Of a stretch of DNA of 49,619 nucleotides, positions 43,329 to 49,619 are shown in pieces. The stretch comes from an uncultured Mycobacteriaceae bacterium (GTDB lineage Bacteria; Actinomycetota; Actinomycetes; Mycobacteriales; Mycobacteriaceae). The DNA is taken from contig CAIYOH010000069.1 of NCBI GenBank assembly GCA_903927745.1, positions 1-49,619 of the forward strand, read 5' to 3'. The position numbers and the translations under genes were made by a program. The notes under the pieces are model-generated. The model was not told where the DNA came from. It saw only the letters and a program-made list of their open reading frames with translations, and searched no databases. The stretch's first letter is position 1. Every line of letters starts with the position of its first letter.

Positions 43329-44338
43329 CGCCCAGGGACGTGCCCGGCGCGCCGGCCGGAGCTCTGGCCGCAGCGCTGGTGCACGTGCTGGCGCCGACGC
43401 TCGGCGCGGGTGTCGCAATCGAGAACCTGCGGACGCTCACCGGCGGCGCCAGCCGCACTACCTGGGCGTTCGATGCCGTCGCCGACGAGCGACGCCGATC
43501 GCTGATCCTGCGCATCGGCCCCCCCGACGACGTGCACGCCGGCATGGAACTGGAGGCGCGCGCCCAGACCGCCGCCGCGGCGGCCGGCGCGCCGGTCCCA
43601 CACATCCTCGTCGCCACCGATTCACCTGCTGCACTGGGGAATCCATTCCTCATCTGCGACGAGATCAAAGGCGAGACGATCGTCCGGCGCATCCAGCGTG
43701 CGCTCGACGCCGGCGGGCAACCGGCCCGCGCCCACCTGCTGCGGCAGTGCGCTCAGGCGCTGGCGGCCATCCACCGCGCGAATTCCGCCGACCCCGCCCT
43801 CGGCCACGCGGACCCGGTGGCGCAGTGGCGCGAGCGGCTCGACGCCATGGGTGACACCACGGCCACCTTCGAGTGGGCGTTTCGCTGGCTCGAGGCCAAC
43901 CGGCCGGGGACCTCCCCGTCGTCGGCGCTCGTTTTGGTGCACGGCGACTACCGAATGGGCAACCTCATCGTCGACGGCTCCGACCTGGCCGCCGTCCTCG
44001 ACTGGGAGTTGGTGCACGTGGGCGACCCGTGCGACGACCTGGCCTGGTTCTGCGTCCGGGCTTGGCGGTTCGGCGCCCCGGCGAGCCTCGGCGCGGGAGG
44101 CCTCGGCAGCGTCGAGGAGTTTCTCCGGGCCTATGAAGAGGCCGGCGCCGCAGGCATCGACCGTGCGGCGTTCCACTGGTGGCGGGTGCTGGCCACGTTG
44201 CGCTGGGGTGTGATCTGCCGTTACCAGGCCGAGCGGCATCTGAGCGGCCAGAGCAGGTCGGTGGAGCTGGCAGCCATCGGCCGGCGGGTCTGCGAGACCG
44301 AATGGGACCTGCTCGACCTGCTCGAGGCGGTTGCGTGA
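43325..44338 (+). CDS. APH-like acyl-CoA kinase, LvaA/ACAD10-11 type
   Basis: The 337-residue phosphotransferase of the aminoglycoside-phosphotransferase fold has the N-lobe TLTGGASRTTWAFDAV and SLILRIGPP, with Arg63 in the strand normally holding the nucleotide-binding Lys or Arg. GNPFLICDEIKGETI, the catalytic VHGDYRMGN (Asp208, Asn213) and VLDWELVHVGDPCDDLAW (Asp226, Glu228) follow. Proteins of this kind phosphorylate 4-hydroxyacyl-CoAs (LvaA of levulinate breakdown, mammalian ACAD10/11 kinase domains). The start is a GTG overlapping the dehydrogenase stop. Confidence 0.82.
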   Translation: MTPRDVPGAPAGALAAALVHVLAPTLGAGVAIENLRTLTGGASRTTWAFDAVADERRRSLILRIGPPDDVHAGMELEARAQTAAAAAGAPVPHILVATDSPAALGNPFLICDEIKGETIVRRIQRALDAGGQPARAHLLRQCAQALAAIHRANSADPALGHADPVAQWRERLDAMGDTTATFEWAFRWLEANRPGTSPSSALVLVHGDYRMGNLIVDGSDLAAVLDWELVHVGDPCDDLAWFCVRAWRFGAPASLGAGGLGSVEEFLRAYEEAGAAGIDRAAFHWWRVLATLRWGVICRYQAERHLSGQSRSVELAAIGRRVCETEWDLLDLLEAVA

Positions 44339-44694
44339 TCGGCGATTACGGCCGCCCGCTGGCGGCTGAGCTGGTGGCCGCGGTGGCCGAGTTCCTGGAA
44401 AGCGACGTCCGCGAGGCGACCAGCGGGCAGGTGAACTTCCACGCCCGGGTGGCCGCCAACGCGCTGCGCATCGTGGAGCGCGAACTGCTCGACGAGAGCG
44501 ACTCCGACTGCGAAGACGCTCTGGCCGGCCTGGGCGTCGCCGACGAGGACCAGCTGGCCGCCGCGATCCGGGCCGGCGAGCTCGACGGGCGCGACGGCGC
44601 GGTCACCGCCTGCCTGCGCACCCTGGTGCGACGCCGGCTGGCCGTCGCCCACCCCGGGTATGACGGCGGGGGCAACGGCGACGACGTGCGCTGA
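44335..44694 (+). CDS. DUF6285 small protein, LvaB-like kinase partner
   Basis: The 119-residue helical acidic protein contains NFHARVAANALRIVERELL and a C-terminal LRTLVRRRLAVAHPGYD. This matches the DUF6285 proteins that accompany APH-like kinases. In the levulinate pathway the small partner LvaB is needed for LvaA activity, and this position and size are equivalent. The GTG start overlaps the kinase stop (GTGA), so the products are made together. Function here is inferred from that parallel. Confidence 0.68.
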   Translation: MIGDYGRPLAAELVAAVAEFLESDVREATSGQVNFHARVAANALRIVERELLDESDSDCEDALAGLGVADEDQLAAAIRAGELDGRDGAVTACLRTLVRRRLAVAHPGYDGGGNGDDVR

Positions 44695-44718
44695 CCCCGG
44701 CCCAGTACCATCTGCAGC

Positions 44719-45120
44719 GTGCCCGACTCGACTGACGCCCTGCGAATCCTCGTCTACAGCGACAACGCCCGGACCCGCGAGCAGGTGATGCGCGCACTGG
44801 GCACGCGATTGCACCCCGACCTGCCCGAACTGACCTACGTCGAGGTGGCGACCGGCCCGATGGTGGTCCGCACGATGGACGAGGGCGGCATAGACCTGGC
44901 GATCCTCGATGGGGAGGCCACACCGACCGGCGGCATGGGAATCGCCAAACAGCTCAAGGATGAACTCGACACCTGCCCGCCCGTCTTGGTGCTCACCGGC
45001 CGTCCCGATGACGCCTGGCTGGCCAGTTGGTCACGCGCCGAAGCCGCGGTGCCTCATCCCCTGGACCCTGTGGTGCTGGGCCGCACGGTGATGGGACTTC
45101 TCCGCACGCCCACCCGCTAG
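44719..45120 (+). CDS. Atypical response-regulator receiver protein (Rv3143-like)
   Basis: The 133-residue single receiver domain has no output domain. It has the acidic pocket start ILVYSDNA, the phospho-acceptor candidate Asp64 in LAILDGEA and LVLTGRPDD. The Lys that should be in the K-P of the last loop is replaced by His (VPHPLDP). The protein may not be switched by phosphorylation in the usual way. The start is GTG. The gene is placed just before nuoA as in M. tuberculosis. Its partner kinase is not present. Confidence 0.82.
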   Translation: MPDSTDALRILVYSDNARTREQVMRALGTRLHPDLPELTYVEVATGPMVVRTMDEGGIDLAILDGEATPTGGMGIAKQLKDELDTCPPVLVLTGRPDDAWLASWSRAEAAVPHPLDPVVLGRTVMGLLRTPTR

Positions 45121-45177
45121 GCCCGCGAAAGAGACGAACACCACCACCCCGGGACCACGCGGCGGTCACCGCGACGC

Positions 45178-45183
45178 TATGTT
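45178..45183 (+). promoter_or_regulatory. Weak candidate -10 box before nuoA
   Basis: TATGTT lies about 90 bases before the nuoA TTG start, in the 150-bp gap that must hold any nuo promoter. I see no good -35 hexamer at the right distance. The gap holds no other gene. Confidence 0.25.
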
Positions 45184-45273
45184 AAGCAGGCAACAGGTCA
45201 TGCAGGCCTGTGGCTGCAGCCCGGCCACCGCCGCGCCGCGTGAGGCGGCCCGTACGACGGATCATGGAGCGAG

Positions 45274-45648
45274 TTGAACGTCTACTTCCCCATTCTGGTG
45301 ATGGTGGCGATCGCTGCGGCGTTCGCTGTCGGTTCGGTCGTGGCCGCGAGCCTGGTCGGCCCGTCGCGCTACAACAAGTCGAAGGTCGCCGCCTACGAGT
45401 GCGGGATCGAACCCGCCGACCCCTCGGCCGGCCCGCTGGCCACACCCGGCCAACGATTTCCGGTGAAGTATTACCTGACCGCGATGCTCTTCATCGTGTT
45501 CGACATCGAAATCGTGTTCCTGTATCCGTGGGCGGTCAGCTACGACTCGCTCGGCGTGTTTGCTTTGGTCGAAATGGTGGTGTTCATGCTCACGGTTTTC
45601 GTGGCCTACGCCTACGTGTGGCGTCGCGGCGGCCTGACGTGGGATTGA
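45274..45648 (+). CDS. nuoA: NADH-quinone oxidoreductase subunit A
   Basis: This 124-residue membrane subunit of complex I has three helices. It carries the conserved loop SKVAAYECGIEPADPSAGP with its Cys and Glu, and FPVKYYLTAMLFIVFDIEIVFLYPWAV. The start is a TTG at 45274, three bases inside GGAGCGAG, which would also be the ribosome site. It is the first gene of the nuo operon. Confidence 0.95.
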   Translation: MNVYFPILVMVAIAAAFAVGSVVAASLVGPSRYNKSKVAAYECGIEPADPSAGPLATPGQRFPVKYYLTAMLFIVFDIEIVFLYPWAVSYDSLGVFALVEMVVFMLTVFVAYAYVWRRGGLTWD

Positions 45649-45656
45649 GGTAGGAC

Positions 45657-46211
45657 GTGGGTCTTGAAGAACAGCTGCCCGGCGGGATCTTGCTGTCCAC
45701 GGTCGAGAAGGTGGCGGGTTACGTTCGGAAGAACTCCCTGTGGCCAGCGACGTTCGGATTGGCCTGCTGCGCCATCGAGATGATGGCGACCGCGGGGCCC
45801 CGTTTCGACATCGCGCGGTTCGGCATGGAGCGGTTCTCGGCGACGCCACGGCAGGCCGATCTGATGATCGTGGCCGGGCGGGTCAGCCAGAAGATGGCGC
45901 CGGTGCTGCGCCAGATCTACGACCAGATGGCCGAACCGAAGTGGGTGCTGGCCATGGGCGTGTGCGCGTCGTCTGGCGGCATGTTCAACAACTACGCGGT
46001 GGTGCAGGGTGTCGACCATGTGGTTCCCGTCGACATTTACCTGCCCGGCTGTCCACCGCGACCGGAGATGCTGCTGCACGCAATCCTGAAGCTGCACGAG
46101 AAGATTCAGGAGATGCCGCTGGGCGTCAACAGGGAACAGGCGATCGCCGCGGCCGAAGAGGCGGCCCTGGGCGCCCGGCCCACGATCGAGATGCAGGGAC
46201 TGTTGCGATGA
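45657..46211 (+). CDS. nuoB: NADH-quinone oxidoreductase subunit B
   Basis: This 184-residue complex I subunit carries cluster N2. The tandem Cys pair is in [19 protein letters not shown], with [12 protein letters not shown] and LPGCPPRPE supplying the other two ligands. GTG start nine bases after the nuoA stop. Confidence 0.97.
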   Translation: MGLEEQLPGGILLSTVEKVAGYVRKNSLWPATFGLACCAIEMMATAGPRFDIARFGMERFSATPRQADLMIVAGRVSQKMAPVLRQIYDQMAEPKWVLAMGVCASSGGMFNNYAVVQGVDHVVPVDIYLPGCPPRPEMLLHAILKLHEKIQEMPLGVNREQAIAAAEEAALGARPTIEMQGLLR

Positions 46212-46900
46212 GCGCGCCGGAGATCCCACCCGCCACCGACGACGAGGTGATCGACGTCCGGCGCGGCATGTTCGGCATCAACGGCACCGGCGACACCACC
46301 GGGTACGGGCGGCTGGTCCGGGAGATCACCCTGCCGGGCAGTACGCCACGCCCCTACGGTCGCTACTTCGACGACGTGGTCGATGGTCTGGCGGCCACTC
46401 TGACGAGCGCGGGTGTCGGGTTCGAGGACGCGATCGAGAAGGTCGTGGTGGACCGCGACGAACTCACCCTGCACGTCCGCCGCGAGAAGCTGCCGCAGGT
46501 CGCCCAGCACCTACGCGACGAACCGGGGCTGCGGTTCGAGATGTGCCTGGGCGTCAGCGGGGTGCACTACCCGCACGAGACCGGCCGCGAGTTGCACGCC
46601 GTCTACCCACTGCAGTCGATCACCCACAATCGCCGGGTTCGGCTGGAAGTGTCTGCACCGGACGCCGATCCGCACATCCCGTCGTTGTACACGGTGTACC
46701 CGACCACCGACTGGCACGAGCGCGAGACCTACGACTTCTTCGGGATCCTCTTCGATGGACACCCCTCCCTGACCCGCATCGAGATGCCCGACGACTGGCA
46801 GGGGCATCCGCAACGCAAGGACTACCCCCTCGGCGGGATTCCCGTCGAATACAAAGGGGCGCAGATACCCCCGCCCGATGAGCGGAGAGCGTACAACTGA
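46208..46900 (+). CDS. nuoC: NADH-quinone oxidoreductase subunit C
   Basis: The 230-residue subunit has the 30-kDa motif [40 protein letters not shown] at its C-terminus and an N-terminal extension of about 60 residues. The ATG overlaps the nuoB stop. It is separate from nuoD, not fused as in E. coli. Confidence 0.96.
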   Translation: MSAPEIPPATDDEVIDVRRGMFGINGTGDTTGYGRLVREITLPGSTPRPYGRYFDDVVDGLAATLTSAGVGFEDAIEKVVVDRDELTLHVRREKLPQVAQHLRDEPGLRFEMCLGVSGVHYPHETGRELHAVYPLQSITHNRRVRLEVSAPDADPHIPSLYTVYPTTDWHERETYDFFGILFDGHPSLTRIEMPDDWQGHPQRKDYPLGGIPVEYKGAQIPPPDERRAYN

Positions 46901-48228
46901 TGAGCACAGTCATCGACTCGACACGTGATGATGGAGCGGCCGAGACGGTTTTGGTTGCCGGCGGCCAAGACTGGGACCGCATTGTCGACGCCGCCCGCAA
47001 GGCCGACCCGGGCGAGCGGATCGTCGTCAACATGGGTCCCCAACACCCGTCGACGCACGGGGTGCTGCGGCTGATCCTCGAAATCGAGGGCGAGACCGTC
47101 ACCGAGGTCCGCTGCGGAATCGGTTACCTGCACACCGGGATCGAGAAGAGCCTCGAGTACCGCTACTGGACCCAGGGCGTCACCTTCGTGACCCGGATGG
47201 ACTATCTTTCGCCGTTTTTCAACGAGACCGCCTACTGCTTGGGCGTGGAGAAGTTGCTCGGCATCACTGATGAGATCCCGGAGCGGGTCAACGTCATCCG
47301 AGTGATGATGATGGAACTCAACCGGATCTCGTCGCACCTGGTGGCCCTGGCGACCGGCGGCATGGAGCTGGGCGCGATGACACCGATGTTCGTCGGTTTC
47401 CGGGGACGCGAGATCATCCTGACCCTGTTCGAGAAGATCACCGGTTTGCGGATGAACAGCGCCTACATCCGGCCCGGGGGCGTGGCGCAGGACCTGCCGC
47501 CCAACGCAGAGACCGACATCGCCGAGGCCCTCGCGGAGTTGCGCAAGGCGCTGCGCGAAATGGGGGACCTGCTCAACCAAAACGCGATCTGGAAGGCCCG
47601 TACCCAGGACGTGGGCTACCTCGACCTGACGGGGTGCATGGCGCTGGGCATCACCGGGCCGATACTGCGGTCCACCGGTCTGCCCCACGACCTGCGTAAG
47701 AGCGAGCCCTACTGCGGATACGAAACCTACGACTTCGATGTGATGACCGCCGACACCTGTGATGCCTACGGCCGCTACATGATCCGCGTCAACGAGATGT
47801 CGGAGTCAATCAAGATCGTCGAGCAGTGTCTGGACAAGCTGAAGCCGGGCCCGACCATGGTTGAGGATGCGAAGATCGCCTGGCCGGCCGACCTGACGGT
47901 GGGCCCCGACGGTATGGGTAACTCCCCGGAGCACATCGCCAAGATCATGGGCGGCTCGATGGAGGCGCTGATCCACCACTTCAAGCTGGTCACCGAGGGC
48001 ATCAGGGTGCCGGCGGGTCAGGTCTACGCGGCGGTGGAGTCGCCTCGCGGCGAGTTGGGGGTGCACATGGTCAGCGACGGCGGCACCCGCCCCTACCGGG
48101 TGCACTACCGGGACCCCTCGTTCACCAACCTGCAGGCGGTCGCCGCGATGAGCGAGGGCGGGATGGTCGCCGACCTGATCACCGCCGTCGCCAGCATCGA
48201 CCCGGTCATGGGCGGGGTGGATCGATGA
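46900..48228 (+). CDS. nuoD: NADH-quinone oxidoreductase subunit D
   Basis: The 442-residue 49-kDa-type subunit forms the quinone pocket. It has [41 protein letters not shown], the [11 protein letters not shown] segment and the C-terminal [16 protein letters not shown] with [18 protein letters not shown]. Its ATG starts on the last base of the nuoC stop. Confidence 0.97.
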   Translation: MSTVIDSTRDDGAAETVLVAGGQDWDRIVDAARKADPGERIVVNMGPQHPSTHGVLRLILEIEGETVTEVRCGIGYLHTGIEKSLEYRYWTQGVTFVTRMDYLSPFFNETAYCLGVEKLLGITDEIPERVNVIRVMMMELNRISSHLVALATGGMELGAMTPMFVGFRGREIILTLFEKITGLRMNSAYIRPGGVAQDLPPNAETDIAEALAELRKALREMGDLLNQNAIWKARTQDVGYLDLTGCMALGITGPILRSTGLPHDLRKSEPYCGYETYDFDVMTADTCDAYGRYMIRVNEMSESIKIVEQCLDKLKPGPTMVEDAKIAWPADLTVGPDGMGNSPEHIAKIMGGSMEALIHHFKLVTEGIRVPAGQVYAAVESPRGELGVHMVSDGGTRPYRVHYRDPSFTNLQAVAAMSEGGMVADLITAVASIDPVMGGVDR

Positions 48229-48980
48229 GTACCCCACGCAACGAACCCGTCCTGCTCAAGCTGGGCCCGCGCGACGACGACCCCAACGCGTTCACCCCGG
48301 TGGGTCCGCGGTCGTATGCGCCCGAGATGCTCGCGCGCCTGGAAGTCAACGCCAAGGAGATCATCGGCCGCTACCCCGACAGGCGCTCGGCGTTGCTGCC
48401 GTTGCTGCACCTGGTCCAGGCCGAGGATTCCTACCTGACTCCGGCCGGCCTCGAATTCTGCAGCGAGCAGCTCGATTTGACCGGAGCCGAGGTAGCCGCG
48501 GTCGCGAGCTTCTACACCATGTACCGGCGCGAACCCACCGGCGACTACCTGGTCGGCGTCTGCACTAACACCCTGTGCGCGGTCATGGGCGGCGACGCGA
48601 TCTTCGACACCCTCAAAGAACACCTGGGGATCGGCAACGACGAGACCACCGCCGACGGTGCGGTCACCCTGGCGCACATCGAGTGCAACGCGGCATGCGA
48701 CTACGCGCCCGTGGTGATGGTCAACTGGGAGTTCTTCGATAACCAGACACCGGAGTCGGCGCGCGAACTCGTCGATTCCCTGCGCGCCGGAACACCCAAG
48801 GCGCCCACCCGCGGCGCCCCGCTGTGCGCCTTCCGGGAGACCTCACGGACCCTGGCCGGACTGCCCGACGAACGCCCCGATGAGGGGCAGGGGGGTGCGG
48901 GGGCGGCGACCATCGCCGGCCTGAGAGTGGCGCAGGAGCGCGGCATGCAGGCGCCGCCCGCGCCGGAAGGAGCGTCGTGA
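48225..48980 (+). CDS. nuoE: NADH-quinone oxidoreductase subunit E
   Basis: The 251-residue 24-kDa-type subunit has [2Fe-2S] ligands in CTNTLC (C-x4-C) and ECNAAC (C-x3-C). It has a mycobacterial C-terminal extension of about 60 residues rich in Pro/Gly/Ala that is not part of the cluster domain. ATGA overlap with nuoD. Confidence 0.96.
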   Translation: MSTPRNEPVLLKLGPRDDDPNAFTPVGPRSYAPEMLARLEVNAKEIIGRYPDRRSALLPLLHLVQAEDSYLTPAGLEFCSEQLDLTGAEVAAVASFYTMYRREPTGDYLVGVCTNTLCAVMGGDAIFDTLKEHLGIGNDETTADGAVTLAHIECNAACDYAPVVMVNWEFFDNQTPESARELVDSLRAGTPKAPTRGAPLCAFRETSRTLAGLPDERPDEGQGGAGAATIAGLRVAQERGMQAPPAPEGAS

Positions 48981-49619
48981 CCACCACCCAGTCCCCCACC
49001 ACCCAGTTGACGCCGCTGACCCCGGTGATCACTCGGTACTGGGACGACCCCGAGTCGTGGACGTTGCAGACCTACCAGCGCCACGACGGGTACCAGGCGA
49101 TGGCGAAGGCATTGGCCATGGAGCCCGACGCGGTGATCAAGATGGTCACCGACTCCGGACTGCGCGGCCGCGGCGGCGCGGGCTTCTCGACGGGCACCAA
49201 GTGGTCGTTCATCCCGCAGGGCGCGACCGGCGCGTCGGCCAAGCCGCACTACCTGGTGGTCAACGCCGACGAATCGGAGCCCGGCACCTGCAAGGACACC
49301 CCGTTGATGCTGGCCACCCCCCATGTGCTGATCGAGGGCGTCATCATCGCCGCCTATGCGATCCGGGCCAGCCACGCGTTCATCTACGTGCGCGGGGAGG
49401 TGTTACCGGTGTTGCGCCGCCTGCAGAACGCGGTGGCCGAGGCGTACGCCGCCGGTTACCTGGGCCGCAACGTCAACGGCTCTGGCTTTGACCTGGAGCT
49501 GGTGGTGCACGCCGGTGCCGGCGCCTACATCTGCGGCGAGGAGACCGCCCTGCTCGATTCGCTCGAAGGCCGCCGCGGCCAGCCCCGGCTGCGGCCGCCC
49601 TTCCCCGCGGTGGCAGGGC
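48977..49619 (+). CDS. nuoF: NADH-quinone oxidoreductase subunit F (partial)
   Basis: GTG start overlapping the nuoE stop. The visible 214 residues hold the FMN- and NADH-binding part: [47 protein letters not shown] and [30 protein letters not shown]. The [4Fe-4S] Cys cluster and the rest lie beyond the window end. Confidence 0.97.
   Translation, partial: MTTTQSPTTQLTPLTPVITRYWDDPESWTLQTYQRHDGYQAMAKALAMEPDAVIKMVTDSGLRGRGGAGFSTGTKWSFIPQGATGASAKPHYLVVNADESEPGTCKDTPLMLATPHVLIEGVIIAAYAIRASHAFIYVRGEVLPVLRRLQNAVAEAYAAGYLGRNVNGSGFDLELVVHAGAGAYICGEETALLDSLEGRRGQPRLRPPFPAVAG

Noticed and set aside
1..49619. CRISPR arrays, rRNA, canonical tRNA genes, complete insertion sequences
   Set aside because: No regularly spaced repeats, no transposase frames and no tRNA cloverleaf other than the tRNA-like part of tmRNA were seen.

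Overview
The window is high-GC actinobacterial DNA and is almost certainly from a mycobacterium, most likely a Mycolicibacterium-type environmental species. The evidence is the tmRNA tag ADSHQRDYALAA, the gene order prfB / fprA / hisN / fadE24-fadE23-fadB4 / receiver gene / nuoABCDEF (the order of the corresponding M. tuberculosis block), two DUF732 exported proteins, a WS/DGAT acyltransferase, a PknF-like kinase and a lactate 2-monooxygenase-like enzyme. Many starts are GTG, and several operon junctions are ATGA or GTGA overlaps.

Positions 1-26,100 form an accessory or housekeeping mosaic of short transcription units. They include a CitE-like lyase, an MFS permease, a lactate-monooxygenase-like flavoenzyme, a Tat-type lipoprotein amidase, and an NrtR-like regulator facing a gene of unknown function across a promoter buried in two 21-bp operators. 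Further on are a Ser/Thr kinase with an expandable poly-Thr stalk, a thiosulfate-importer-like membrane protein, a serine hydrolase and an M15 peptidase in divergence, a WS/DGAT gene next to a TerB-Coq4-like gene, purT, and a stress or iron group (CsbD, a ferritin-like/VIT1 fusion, DUF6131, a sulfite-oxidase-like enzyme).

Positions 26,100-31,100 hold the trans-translation and cell-division block on the minus strand: prfB, ftsE, ftsX, smpB and ssrA (tmRNA). The last 21 bases of ssrA occur again exactly 755 bp further on. Both copies are followed by a similar hairpin, and the two copies flank one SRPBCC gene. This looks like an attachment-site duplication from an old or very small island.

Positions 31,190-49,619 are on the plus strand except for one small gene: fprA, hisN, the fadE24-fadE23-fadB4 beta-oxidation genes, then a tightly packed seven-gene catabolic operon (37,654-44,694), a degenerate receiver protein, and the start of the nuo complex I operon. 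The window ends inside nuoF. The seven-gene operon encodes a homogentisate-dioxygenase-like cupin, an alpha/beta hydrolase, a class III CoA-transferase, an HMG-CoA-lyase-like aldolase, an acyl-CoA dehydrogenase, an APH-like kinase and a small DUF6285 protein. Its last three genes resemble the kinase / small partner / dehydrogenase module used for 4-hydroxyacyl-CoA breakdown in levulinate catabolism. The whole set is the best candidate here for an undescribed pathway. All functions are inferred by reading the sequence; no database search was run.
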